DNA of 25,282 bases. Source: Volvariella volvacea V23 (lineage: Eukaryota; Basidiomycota; Agaricomycetes; Agaricales; Pluteaceae). Below are positions 10,457-21,028 of this stretch, piece by piece. The notes under the pieces are model-generated. The model was not told the origin of the DNA, ran no database searches, and saw nothing but the letters and a program-made list of their open reading frames with translations. Where the stretch lies: contig KB722780.1 in NCBI GenBank assembly GCA_000349905.1, positions 1 to 25,282 of the forward strand. The letters are read 5' to 3'. Position 1 is the stretch's first letter, and the number at the start of each line of letters is the position of its first letter. A program made the position numbers and the translations under genes.

Positions 10457-12365
10457 ATGGCGAACTCTGTCTCTGATTCGTCGTCACACGTGGCCACTCC
10501 TGTCGCCCAGCCGCAGCCCAGATATCTGCCAATTCCCGAGGCACGGAAGCTCTATTTTAAGATCGTTATTGGGGGCGCCTTTTTCCTAGTCATCGCCATC
10601 TTCACCATTTTTGCCATTTTCTGGGGTGCGTTATGGAAAATTCCTGCTCGTCCGTTGTCTGGACTGGTTGTTGTGAGTGTCCGAAGCTCGAGTCTTCACA
10701 ACCCTCAGCTCAACAGGCAAATCTCTCCATAGAATTATGACGATGGCCAAGTTGGAGACGCGGTAGTCCAAGCATTGGAAAGATTGTCTGACTCACGGAT
10801 ATCATGGCATATCGCGTCACCTGAAGACTACCCTGGAGGGGCAGACAGGTTGGCGGATGAAGTGTTGAACCATAGGACATGGATCGCTATTGCGGGTATG
10901 TTACCGTGTTCGACTGCTCTTGAACTATTTTTAATGCGGTCATCAAAGTCAACGAAAATGCCACACGAACTCTCCAAGCATCGCTGATCAACCCAGATCC
11001 CGCCTACAATGGATCGAACGCCATAACTGTGTTCGGTGTTGAAGCACGGCAAGAAAACGCGTTGTATGTCATCCACACTTCATAGTGTCGGGCTTTCTCT
11101 GAGCGCTTTTGATCATAGCCGCGGAATTCTGAGACCTACCGTTCAGATGCACCTGGGGATCTTGTCTACCCAGTTTGCGCTCAACCTTGCTCAAGTCGCT
11201 CTCGAAAACCCACTGATGAATACCACAAACATTCTGGACGTTTCTCCTCAAACTCTCATCCAACCAGTTAGTTATACGCTTCGCAATCTCCGCCCCTTCG
11301 ATGTACCTGTGTAAGTCTCCTTGAACTTTCTATATCACATATCCTGACGAAGTTGACTTTCCAGCGCCTCCGGCTCAACTTTCGTCGGTCTCATTTTCAT
11401 GGTTATCCTTTCATTCTTCCTCATCGTACGTCATTTTCGTCACCCCCTCTGTTTGCTTCTCACCGTGTTTGACCCTATCAGATGATAAGTAATGGAGCGC
11501 GTGAGGCCTCAGGGCTCGCATTTACCCTCCCGACGAGAAGCCTCATCTTACTTCGTCTGGGCACTGCCTTTGTTGGCTTCTTTTTCCTTTCGGTGAGTGC
11601 ATCATCCTCCGATATTAACCAATTAATAGACTCATCCGCAATCCTCGCCTGTGATGCTCCACATAACAGTTGTTCTACTCCCTATTGAACGTCGCCTTCC
11701 AATTGCCACTTGATCGATGGTTCGGGCGTGGAGGATTCGTGATCTTTTGGATGCTAAACTGGACTGCAATGTTGAGTCTGTAAGTGCCCCCCTTCTGCGA
11801 CCCTTACTTCTAGGAGCGCGTTCTCACCACGGCGGCTTTTAGAGGCTTAGCCATCGACAGCATGTTCACGCTGCTTACTATTCGATTCGTCCCGTTCTTC
11901 TTACTCTTATGGATCATCAGTAAGTATCGTATCCCTTGTGATGGTGTTCAAGCAAGAGGAACATCACCACCTATCTACTCGTCGACCTTGTACATGTTAC
12001 TCATGCATACGACTTAAACAGGTAACGTGTCGGTGATAGCTCAACCCATTGAGGTCATGCCGGTTGTCTTCCGCTATGGATATGCCGCGCCATTCTACTC
12101 CATTAGCAGGGGTGCAAGGGTCATCGTCTTCGGTACAAAGAATACGCGTAAGTCCAACTCGCCTTCACTCTCCTTCTCAGGATGATTGATCCTCCTTCCT
12201 TGACTTGATCTTTCAGTCGGACAAGACTTTGGTATTCTTATTGCATGGATCGCAGTCTCTTGCATCACGTTACCGATCTTCCAAGTGTTGGCTAGGAAGA
12301 AGGGATGGGGTCAACCTCCGGCGGCACCACCAGTTCAGCCATCTCCGTCCAAGGAAGAGTCATAG
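10457..12365 (+). CDS. SNG1/DUF3533-type multi-pass membrane protein
   Basis: Ten exons: 10457-10672, 10733-10895, 10949-11063, 11119-11310, 11365-11425, 11482-11592, 11670-11779, 11843-11919, 12022-12147 and 12217-12365. All nine introns (53-102 bases) are GT-AG and every phase closes, giving 439 residues. One transmembrane segment lies at about 35-58 (VIGGAFFLVIAIFTIFAIFW). A large soluble domain follows, with NYDDGQVGDAVVQALERL and an Asn-rich region (EN, NTTN). Then come about five hydrophobic segments between 230 and 415, with IEVMPVVFRYGYAAPFY between the last two. This order matches the family of yeast SNG1, a plasma-membrane protein linked to nitrosoguanidine resistance, and resembles ABC-2-like membrane domains. 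The substrate here is unknown. The C-terminus is Pro/Ser-rich and cytosolic-looking. The gene appears intact. Confidence 0.88.
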
Positions 12366-13094
12366 GTGCGATCGGAGAAAAGGCGGACAACTAGGAGTTG
12401 TTGCAGACCGCAGAGCTGGGGTGGCGAGAGGCCAAGCTCAAACATGGGACTGAGTTTGTGACGAGGTCGTGGCTCACGCAAGTAACGATGACACTGCATT
12501 TACGAGATCCTACTCTTCTACTCCCCTTGATACCTCCATTCTTATTTTATATCCATAAACCCGTACTTTATTCTCTTGGCTGACGTTTTAGATTTCTTTT
12601 GTGTGTAGGATGTATAAAATATACCTTGGCACGTCTAATGATATCATGAACCACTTCCCTACGCTTCCAATGAATGAAGTCGGTTCCAGCCTTTGGGCTT
12701 TCTCGATGGTTGACATGAATCAAGACCATCCAGACGCTGCAAGGTATGCTGGTAGTTGATTCTAGCCACCTAAGTTCTATTGGCCTGCACGCTCGCCGCC
12801 AAGTGAGAGGCGCACAGAGCTTAAGCGCTCGCGACATGGATTCACGACAGGATTTACACGGAACAGGTGAAAGATACCGTGCTCGTCGCCTTCGTGATGT
12901 ATCCAAGTCGTGATGACAATGACGACTACTTTACATCATCACAGGTACCCAGAGCGCTGGTAACGGAGGCTGAACGCTGAACGCTGGCGGGTAGCAAAGT
13001 CGCAGGTATTCTTGATTGTGGACGTCAGCCAGAATACCCATAAAACTGCCTGAAACCCTACCGAGCCTCTTTCCTTCCTCGTCTGCGGTTCAAT
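12366..13094. other. Intergenic stretch
   Basis: These 730 bases lie between the SNG1-like gene and the second secreted-protein gene. A 112-codon minus-strand frame (12568-12906) is Arg-rich without a domain and is probably accidental. A short tandem repeat CTGAACG CTGAACG occurs near 12971. No other feature is supported. Confidence 0.55.
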
Positions 13095-13596
13095 ATGCCT
13101 CTCAATACCAAACTCGCTCTCACCGTCACCGCTGCCTTATTATGTGCTCTCCCAGGAGTCGAGGTCAACGCTCAATACGATCCCGTCTTGATGAACTTTA
13201 GAGTCGGCCAGTGTATCTCCAATAGTGCGTATTTCAGTCCTCCGAGTTCCATCCAATTTCCGTTAGAATTCCCTATCGCTATCTATGTGATCTATCCCCG
13301 CTCCTGCCCGCGTTGTTAACTGACTAGGACGACAGCTTGCCCATATTATCTTTATCCCTCCGGGTATTTTCCCGATCCTTTTTGCGTCAACGTTTGTGCT
13401 CGACACGGTATGGGTCACCCACCTTTTCTTCTGTTACAACAGGCGATTGAGTTTCTCTCTTCCGCTTCCCTGCACTTCGCCGGCTTTTCTAGTTCTTCAT
13501 CCCGGATACGGATCAGTATTCTCGTCAACAGAAGATGGTTCCGGATCTCGCTCGATTATGTCCACCTATTCCAGGCCTATTGAATTAAACTTTTGA
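13095..13596 (+). CDS. Small secreted cysteine-containing protein
   Basis: The ATG at 13095 opens a clear signal peptide (MPLNTKLALTVTAALLCALP to VNA, about residue 26). Exon 1 is 13095-13224. A 111-base intron (GTGCGT, CTGAC branch, GACAG) leads to exon 13336-13407. This gives a mature part with cysteines at 40, 45, 60 and 64 and an aromatic, Pro-rich loop (CPYYLYPSGYFPDPFC). The 3' end is ambiguous. An 85-base intron (13408-13492, GTATGG to TCTAG) gives 101 residues ending RPIELNF. A 35-base intron to 13442 would stop two codons later. Reading through gives about 60 more residues. I recognise no family. The upstream acceptor ACTAG (about 13327) also exists but lies too close to the branch site and breaks the cysteine frame. 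Confidence is in a secreted protein, less in its tail. Confidence 0.5.
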
Positions 13597-14504
13597 TGTA
13601 TCAATTTCTTGTTCATGTCTTGGAGGACTTATGGTTACTAGTTCTTGGCGGATGTTCAACATTTCTGAATTCAATCAATTCCACACTTAAAATTTTCTAT
13701 TTCTATTCTTTCCGTGACTAAATAAGAATGCAGAGCAGGGCTGACGCGAAATCAATAGCAGCGAATAGAATGTATCTGGGTATATTGTTCAAAATTTCGT
13801 CAGCGCAATGAGCGGGGAATAAATATACTTACACAGTCAGCTCAGTGTTCAGAGAACCGCCATTTTCGTTGGATAAGGCAGGCACCGAGCTATTTTCTCC
13901 CTCCGAGATGGCTATGGGTGCAGTCGCACTCCATGCCTGCAGAATCGCATATATAAACCCTAGAGAGTCTACCCCGAGCGTTTGCATGCTACCAGCGATT
14001 TGTGAGGAAGAGCTGTTCAACAAGGCTGGATCGTAGCCTTAGGTTCCATATACAAGGGGTAATGCTCTTCTATAAGAGACGCACCGATTCGTTGTTGCAT
14101 CAGAAATATATCGAATACTCAACTCGATGTTGCGAGCCCAATGAATTTTGAATTTATGTTGTACGCTTCTGACTATATCGAGTAGAGAAATACGTGAACT
14201 GTCCAGGACAAAGCTCTACCACTTGCGGCTGCCCCTGCGCACTTAGATGTCCAATAAGCATTAGTCAAGTTCCTTTGCGCGAGTTCAATGAAATATTGCA
14301 TTACAATGAGATTGGGCGACTCGTGCTAATGCACAAGGCCTTTATGCATACGTCATTGATGCGGGCACATCCACTTAAGGGCAACAAAGGATGTTCTTTC
14401 ATTTGTCTCTTTGCATATATATAAGTATTTGCGTAGGTTCACCACTCATACCAGCCAAGCACGCTATAGAGGTAAGCATGGCCTTTTACACTAGCCCACC
14501 CGTA
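13597..14504. other. Intergenic stretch
   Basis: About 900 AT-rich bases without a credible gene; frames are short on both strands. The right end holds a good TATA box (TATATATAAG, 14416-14425) about 80 bases before the start of the broken F-box copy. Confidence 0.55.
14416..14425 (+). promoter_or_regulatory. TATA box of F-box relic
   Basis: TATATATAAG lies about 80 bases upstream of the degraded F-box copy's ATG (14505). The related copy at 18745 has TATAAGAG at 18631-18638. The relic may therefore still be transcribed. Confidence 0.45.
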
Positions 14505-15373
14505 ATGCGTTGACCATTAAGTTCATCACCCGACCAAAGTCCACTGGCACTGGCACTTTCCGAAGACACTTCGGATACACAGGCTCGCCACGAATCCCTT
14601 GACACCCGCCCCGCAGATGTTATCTATTCAATTATTCCATATGTTGGCTTTGATTCGCTCCTCCACCTTCGTTTAACATCACGAACACTCCACTCCACTG
14701 TCAATCCGCAGCCCCTCACTACACTTCAAACCTCCCAAGTAACGCGCCCATTCCTCGAGTTTCTAACCTCATTCACCGGGTTGGAGACCTGTCGATTTAC
14801 GCGCTGGACCCAGAGAACGAGTCTCTTGTAGAACTCGGACAAGATTTCTTTTTGAAAGCTCTCCCAAATCACGCACCAACTCTTCAACGGCTTAGGATAA
14901 CATTCGCAGAAGAGGTGTACGAAGTGCCTGAATGGACCTACACGCCATCTTATCTCATTCCAAACTTCTCCCGGATGTCGTTGCTCCAGTATCTCACTCT
15001 GCATCCCAGTGAAATAACAGGCTTTGATGCGAGTTTTAATGAGGTACTCTCAGCATATCAGGCCATTTTAGATGGTATTGATGATTCTTGTTCCACTAAT
15101 CGTACCGAATTCATCTCAGAATCGTCTGGGATTTTGTACTCGCTGGAATGCCTCGAGATTCCTTGGGCTTTGGGTGTTCTCAGTTGCGGGGGTGAATTTG
15201 CAGAGCAGATTACTGAGCGCGTGGAAGCGACTGTGTGCCACCTCAGGAGTAGGCATGGCGTACCGGCCAAGTTGAGGTTGTGTACGGGGACATATGGATG
15301 TAAGCAGCTTGATGATGGGCTGTGGGGGTATGAATTATTGTACGCACAGACTACGGACCTGGAGTGGGAGTAA
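14505..15373 (+). pseudogene. F-box relic with internal deletion
   Basis: Paralogue of the gene at 18745-20557. The start codons correspond (ATGCGTTGACC here, ATGCGGTGTCC there), but codon 3 is TGA here. The F-box part (ADVIYSIIPYVGFDSLLHLR, then LTSRTLHSTVNP) is intact to about 14710. It then jumps to TTLQTSQVTRPFLEFLTSFTG, which in the other copy lies about 925 bases further on, so some 300 codons are missing. A single C is lost at 14788-14789 compared with ACCCTG in the other copy, and frame continues from about 14790 to TAA at 15371. This last part matches well, for example ALPNHAPTLQ, PSYLIPNFS and ILDGIDDSCS, ending near LDDGLWGYE. Four lesions or oddities (nonsense, deletion, frameshift, retained TATA box) point to a pseudogene. 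Confidence 0.85.
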
Positions 15374-16033
15374 TCTAATAAACGACAGAAGACATCATTC
15401 AGTAGAGCATTTAAATTCTTTCACGCTATAGCGCAGTTAGAAATACTTCACAGCTTCCCTATATTTTTGACTATTCATACATATGCGCGTCCTTATATTT
15501 TCAAAATTGGCACACACAGCATTCAGGCTAGTCCTTGTCCCGCACTTGTTCGCATCTTGATGTCATAGTACTTCATCTGCACCATATATGTCATATATTC
15601 GGACAGTATCTTTGAATCCACAGCTCGTCCGCCTTAATTCTTTGAAGTTGCACCGCAAATCCCTCCCATTCCACACGCCTACTCCCCAAATAGCGCCACT
15701 CCCTTGTACTTCGGGTCTCAATCCTGCCTTCTCGAGTCCGGTCTATCAACTTCCCAGGCCATATACCTCCCATGTTCTTGCTCGCCACTATAGCCCCTCT
15801 CAATTGTCTCCATATGCAGACCTACTCTAAAAATTCCAGACTTCAGATAGTAAGATCTACACATCTCCCTGCTGACCGCTGAGTGTCGAGAATTCCAGCG
15901 TGCCAATTTTCACATATCCATTCCTATACGTTACATAGCCCAAACTCCATCCATTTGTACCACTACACAATTCATCGCATTGTCTGCCAGTCGCAAAATA
16001 TATTACTTGAAGATGCCGACGCACTACCGGTCT
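15374..16033. other. Convergent 3' region
   Basis: 660 AT-rich bases lie between the 3' ends of the F-box relic and the P450 gene, which run towards each other. Only short frames occur. It presumably holds both 3' untranslated regions; nothing else is seen. Confidence 0.6.
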
Positions 16034-18220
16034 TCAATTTTCTTCATCCAGCGAGTCAATCCTAAAATACTCATAAGTGCTCGTACGCCGAATAGCGGAG
16101 ATTGCTTCTTGTGAACGCGGTGTAATTTTACACTTGAAGGGAAAAGGAAGGCTATCAGAGAGAACGGAGAAATGCTATCAACAGAGTAAATAGTTATAGA
16201 ACGAAGACGTACGGATTGCTGGATGAATCCCATTCGAGAATAGGTTCTATTACATTACCATCCTCATCCACTGGCTTGGAAATATCAAATAGTGTGATCA
16301 GGCACGCTATTGTCATCCACACTGACAGCGAAGCAAAGTGCCTTCCAGCACAAATCCTAGATAAATCCATCGTTGTTTTATGAGTGCTTCATATTTTTGA
16401 GACGTGTGTACCTCCTGCCGAATCCGAGTACGATCCTTTCCGGGTCTGGTATATCTGGATTCAAAGCTCCGTCCTTAAGATACCGCTCGGGGCGGAAAGC
16501 CTTTGGTTCTGGATAGAGGCTTTCATCATTGAATATACCCCTGCAAAGACAGTCAGCAGATGGCAACGACATAATCGTTAAGATCACCAGATATTGGGGG
16601 AAATTATCGAGCCAGCAGGTATGTGATACCCTTTATAAACGTCATCGACTTCGACGCAATGTGGTACGCCTTACACTCGGGTAAATTCTTTTGATATGGC
16701 AATTGAGATGAGATATCCTTACCGAGAGGGGCTACTGGGTACCATCTCGTGATCTCTTTCACAACTGCAGAGATGTATGGTAAGGATTCACGATCGCCAA
16801 AGTCAGGAAGGCTTCCTGGTTTGACAACCGCGTCGATTTCTGCTTGTGCTTTCTTGAGCGCATCAGGGTGACACATAAGGGCAAGGACCCCATTCAAAAC
16901 TGTTGCTGCGGTCTAGTGCACAATCAGTTGGATTCACGAAAAACTCAAAGATCTCAGTTACCGTATCGCTAGCAGCTTTGAATCTGGTCAACTCATGCTC
17001 TGTGTATTCAGTTATGGCTTGAACGTACCGAAGTACATAGTCCCGGCAACTCTTTTCACCATATCTTCATGTTCCTCAGGGTCGTCCTTGTCCGCGGCGG
17101 ATCGCAGCCCTTCCGAAACAAGTGAGTCAACAAATGTTCCCGAGAGCTAGGGGTTCATTATTTCTATAGCACTCTGAGGGCGAACAGGAACCAACTCACG
17201 ATTTCCTTCTTCGCTGCTTGGTAAGGTAAGTCAACGCCATCCATCGTAATTTTCCTCCATTCCCTTGCCTTGCGCTGGAATCCTGCAAATGGTACCCACT
17301 CAGGAACATACTTCAGCCACGGCAGTGCGTCAACAAGGAATCGGCCTGGCACGACGGCCTGGGCTACAGCTCTAACAGCTCTGTCTGGGAGCTCGATGAA
17401 GGGATCCCCCTGAGGTTTGGCTTTGATTCCGTAAGTAATTAATAATGTAACTTCGGCGGTCATGCTATTGAGTGCATTAGCGACCGTGCAGAGATACTAG
17501 ACGGGTTTCCTACTGTTTGATATGGTATTTGAAGTTGTCTGGTGTTTCCAGAAGGTTTCTCATGAACGTGTGGGTGGATTTCAAGATATGGGGTTTGAAT
17601 TTGGAAACGGCGTCCGAGCTGAAGGATTGACTCATGAATTTTCGATGTTTTAGCCTACCGAAATCATGAGCTGAGAAAGTGTTGCTTGACAAAAACATGT
17701 AACCAACCAAGTCGGACCTAGGAGAGGTCATGCTGGATTCAACCTTGGACTTGGCTAGACGTACCATATTTCATCACTATAAACGAAAAATCCCAACCCA
17801 TCAACTCGCCGACCATAATCAATCGAGGACTGAGACGCGCAGTTTGATAGTTATTCAGACGACAATTGGACACCCCCTTACCGGCTAGAATACAGAACTG
17901 ATCGACGATCCAATAGCTCCTGGCATGCAGCCAACGAATTGAGAATAATGAGACTTTGTCCCGCCATATTCATATAAAGGATGTCTGGGTCTGACAACCA
18001 AGGGCTTTTGTTTCTGGAACACAATCTAATATCGAGACATAAACGTACCGTAAACCTTTGCCCACTGCGCGTATGTAACCCATTCATGTCTCTTGGAGAG
18101 ATCCAATGCGTTGCCAATGAGGAACTTCTGCTTTGGCCCTGGAGGAAAGGGAAGTCGCGTTTTTCTATGACGCACCAACCATACCACTGAGAGGGCGACA
18201 ACGGCAAGTAAGACGTTCAT
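16034..18220 (-). CDS. Cytochrome P450 monooxygenase
   Basis: Membrane-bound haem-thiolate oxidase using a P450 reductase; substrate unknown. Twelve exons: 18220-18049, 17990-17882, 17829-17765, 17670-17514, 17464-17200, 17146-17029, 16975-16962, 16912-16723, 16669-16588, 16540-16412, 16356-16213 and 16151-16034. The eleven introns of 47-94 bases close every phase and give 520 residues, the normal length. Landmarks are an N-terminal anchor (MNVLLAVVALSVVWLV), the hinge PFPPGPK (about 24-30), I-helix AASDTT (296-301), K-helix EITR (353-356), PERY (408-411) and the haem loop GFGRRICAG with Cys436. Exon 7 is only 14 bases and encodes most of the I-helix motif. At Cys-7, where the family has Phe, this protein has Leu429. 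The start could also be an upstream ATG at 18283, but that puts a poorly hydrophobic stretch before the anchor. It resembles the large multi-intron P450 clans of Agaricomycetes; no family number is assigned. Confidence 0.9.
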
Positions 18221-18744
18221 GTAGTTGTAGGGAAAAAAGAAACAATTGAAACGTAGAGTCCTGTAAGCTTTAACCGAAACCAAACGGGGCAGATTTCCAC
18301 TTCCTGGACATCCTCAGGCAGCTACTTGGCAAGCTTGCCATAGGGGGGAACATTGAAGCGCACTGAAGTCACCGGGTTGTGGTGATTGCAACGTGTTCCT
18401 ACCCAGAAGCTCACGGTTGTCACCCATGAGAATCTGCCCATCGCTTTCGAGTTGGTTCTAATGACAGCGGAGTACACTTCCTTGCTTATGGTGCTGATTC
18501 TAAGGGGTAGATCACTGGTCTAAAGGAGTTACTCAACATGATTGCGGGACATGAGGCCTAGGTACACCTTAAAGGTTAACGTTGTGTGAGAACGCATTGG
18601 AGTCGGATTGTTGATGGTAAGCCGTGGGGGTATAAGAGGACAGCGGGAATGACATGTCAAGAAATGTCCCCACACATACCGTGCAATCGGCCTCGTAGTC
18701 GGCATTCGCCGAAAGGAGCGTCACCTGTGCGCCCGATAGCGAAC
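18221..18744. other. Divergent promoter region, P450 and F-box copy
   Basis: About 520 bases lie between the P450 start (minus) and the F-box copy start (plus). On the plus side a TATA element lies at 18631-18638. No clear TATA box is seen for the P450. No gene is supported inside. Confidence 0.55.
18631..18638 (+). promoter_or_regulatory. TATA box of F-box copy
   Basis: TATAAGAG lies 114 bases upstream of the ATG at 18745, preceded by a G-rich stretch. The position is comparable to the TATA box of the relic at 14505. Confidence 0.4.
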
Positions 18745-20557
18745 ATGCGGTGTCCGTTTACCAGCTCCGACATCGCGTCTAATATGGGTTCCCAAGTTGA
18801 AAGCAGCGAGACTCCATTCGTCGACGTTGACAGTCGCCATGCCGCTATTCAAGCTTGTCCCCCAGAAATCATCCATTTCATCACCCACTTTCTTGACCTC
18901 AGTTCTGTGCTAAATCTTCGTCTAACTTCCCAGACTCTGCATTCCATCGTCACTCCCACTGCTGCAACATCACTCTTCTTGCTCGGCAAAATTCGTGGAA
19001 TGCAGAAGGAATTCAAAGCCGCCTCTCTACTTGTAATCTCAATGTTGCGGTCCGCAATGACCAGGACTGCCATGCAGAAACCCCGGCTTCTCTACCATTA
19101 CCGAATCTTTATGCGCACGCCGAGCACCTAACTGTATACGCCAACTCCGTCAAGGTATGTGAAACAGTTTACCACTCCGATCTTCCAGCAGTTCTCGCCA
19201 CCTTGAAAAAGCTTCGTTCTCTAAGATCGCTTGCTCTGATTTTTGGGACCTTCCACGAGATCGTGCATCAGAATCTAGCATCTTCGTTTTTAGCCTGCTA
19301 GAAGCGATTTGCGCATCTGTTCTCGTGGCCACTAATGCAAGATTGGAACAGCTTACCATTAACCCTAGATTGTTTACATCAAATGCTACGATCCCGGGTC
19401 CACATATTGCATTATCAGCGGTCACCACCCCGAGTACGTTTCCGAAAAGCCTGTTGGAGGTTAGAGGGTTGAAGAAGCTCGTGTTCAATGGAGGCGGCGG
19501 TTGCTGGTCTCCGGTCGAGTGGAATGAGCGGCCAATTCGGCATCGCGTTCAGAGGGCTAGCTCTGCTAGCGATGAGCAACCGAAGTGTTGCCTCGCGAAG
19601 GTGTTCGAAGATGGTGTACGGAGGATTGTAGAGAAGAATCCAGGGATCGAGGATCTGTCATTTGAGTATAGATGTGCCGCGAGCGATTTCACATGGGATA
19701 CGCTTGGGGTATCAGGTCACGGTCATGCGCTAGAGCGTCTGACCTTGTATGGTGTCGCGTTCCCTCGGGCACTCAGAGACGTGCCTCACTTTGGCAAGTT
19801 GACGCACATTGCGATCACCACCCCGTCGTTCGATAGAAGCCTTGACAACCTCTGGTTGACCCTTCTAAATAGCAACTTGCAATCATTGACATCTATTCAA
19901 ACGGCTCAAGTTACGCCCTCCTTTATCGATTTTCTACGTTCATTCACAGGGCTCAAGACCCTGATCATCGACTTGCTTGAACGAGATGGCCTGTCCGAGA
20001 CGGCCCCACATTCCCTCTTGACACTTGGACGCGAGTTCTTCACCAAAGCTCTTCCCAACCACGCACCAACCCTTCAATACCTCTCAATCTCGTTTGCAGA
20101 AGGCATACATAACGTCCCAGGGTGGATGTATTCCCCGTCCTATTTCGTCCCAAATTTCTCTCAAATGTCGTCACTTCGTCATCTCGCACTGTTCCCTAGT
20201 CCGGTAGATGAAGACACAGACCCAGAGGTTGCGTTTGCAGCCTACCAATCCATTCTCGATGGCATCGACGACTCCTGTTCCATCTGCCTCGATCCTGGCG
20301 AAAACCTCGCCTCAGCTGGAATAGTTTCGTCTCTCGAGTCTCTCAGAATACTCTGGCCTAGATTGTCCTTCTATTTTTGCGGCAATGCTTATGAAGATTC
20401 ATGGGAAAGTACTGAGAAGTTATTGGACACAGTTGTGAATCGATTAAGGACAAGACGCGGTATCCCACGGGAGTTGATCATAGAGATTGGCACATATCGG
20501 AGCAGGGTGCTGGATGACGGGTCGTGGGGCTATGAGGTTTCTAGCGATACCACCTAA
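18745..20557 (+). pseudogene. F-box protein gene with two frameshifts
   Basis: Near full-length relative of the 14.5 kb relic. ATG at 18745 is preferred because the relic has the same start context. The F-box is at about residues 38-72 (QACPPEIIHFITHFLDLSSV and NLRLTSQTLHSIVTP). Good coding sense then moves between frames twice. At CCC (18955-18957) the family-like reading continues one base off (NITLLARQNSWNAEG, then LYAHAEHLTVYANSV and LKKLRSLRSLALIF). At TTTTT (19240-19244) it shifts again by the same amount into an open frame of over 400 codons to TAA at 20555, with repeats such as LERLTLYGVAFPRALRDV and the tail LDDGSWGYEV. Each break looks like loss of one base in or next to a homopolymer. 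No acceptable intron repairs either: at the first, a GTAATC...CAG intron would be only 32 bases. Either a young pseudogene or an intact gene with assembly errors. Confidence 0.75.
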
Positions 20558-21028
20558 AATTATGGCGTGGTGTCTTCAATGGTTTGCAACTCCCCTTAAT
20601 TTTGCGAGGATGTAGCTGTATGCGTGGATCCTGGCAGAGTACAATAAATTACCAATGCAACCATACAATGTTCCATATGCGTAACTAGTACGGTTCGTAT
20701 GCGTACGTAGATAAAGACAAATGCGACAGTATACGTAGTACGCCACAAAGCAAGAGTGAGCCATATTTGGTAGCGAGAGCAGTCGTAGTACCGTGGTGGG
20801 TGTCGTGGTACTGTAGTCACGAACTCCCAAAGCAAAAGTCAGGTCAAGGACCGAGTAGAGCAGGAGGTAAGCAACAGGAAAGTGAGCATTTCCATACGGG
20901 ACAATGTACATCAGCTATCGCGATACCACAAGACAATGTGACACTTGGGAACATCAGACATGTCCAGTTGAATGCAAATGCAAAACGTCATGGACCCAAT
21001 TGGAGACCGGAAACGGAAACAAGGCCGG
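20558..21028. other. Intergenic stretch, convergent
   Basis: 470 bases lie between the ends of the F-box copy and the small minus-strand gene. They are rich in TACGTA-type words (for example GCGTACGTAG near 20701 and ATACGTAGTACG near 20731). There is no credible frame. Probably 3' untranslated sequence plus spacer. Confidence 0.5.

Noticed and set aside
4020..12840. Short similarity AGCTTAGCGCTCGCGA (about 4028) and AGCTTAAGCGCTCGCGA (about 12818)
   Set aside because: Too short to claim a dispersed repeat; the flanks do not align.
12568..12906. Arg-rich 112-codon minus-strand frame
   Set aside because: Composition looks random and no motif is visible.
19033..19077. Possible 45-base intron GTAATC...CATGCAG in the long F-box copy
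   Set aside because: Its length is a multiple of three, so it keeps the wrong frame. The 32-base alternative that fits the frame is too short, and family-like text already continues in the other frame upstream.
19154..19190. Possible short intron GTATGT...CCAG in the long F-box copy
   Set aside because: The sequence reads through in frame with sensible coding text, the intron would be unusually short, and it would not repair either frameshift.
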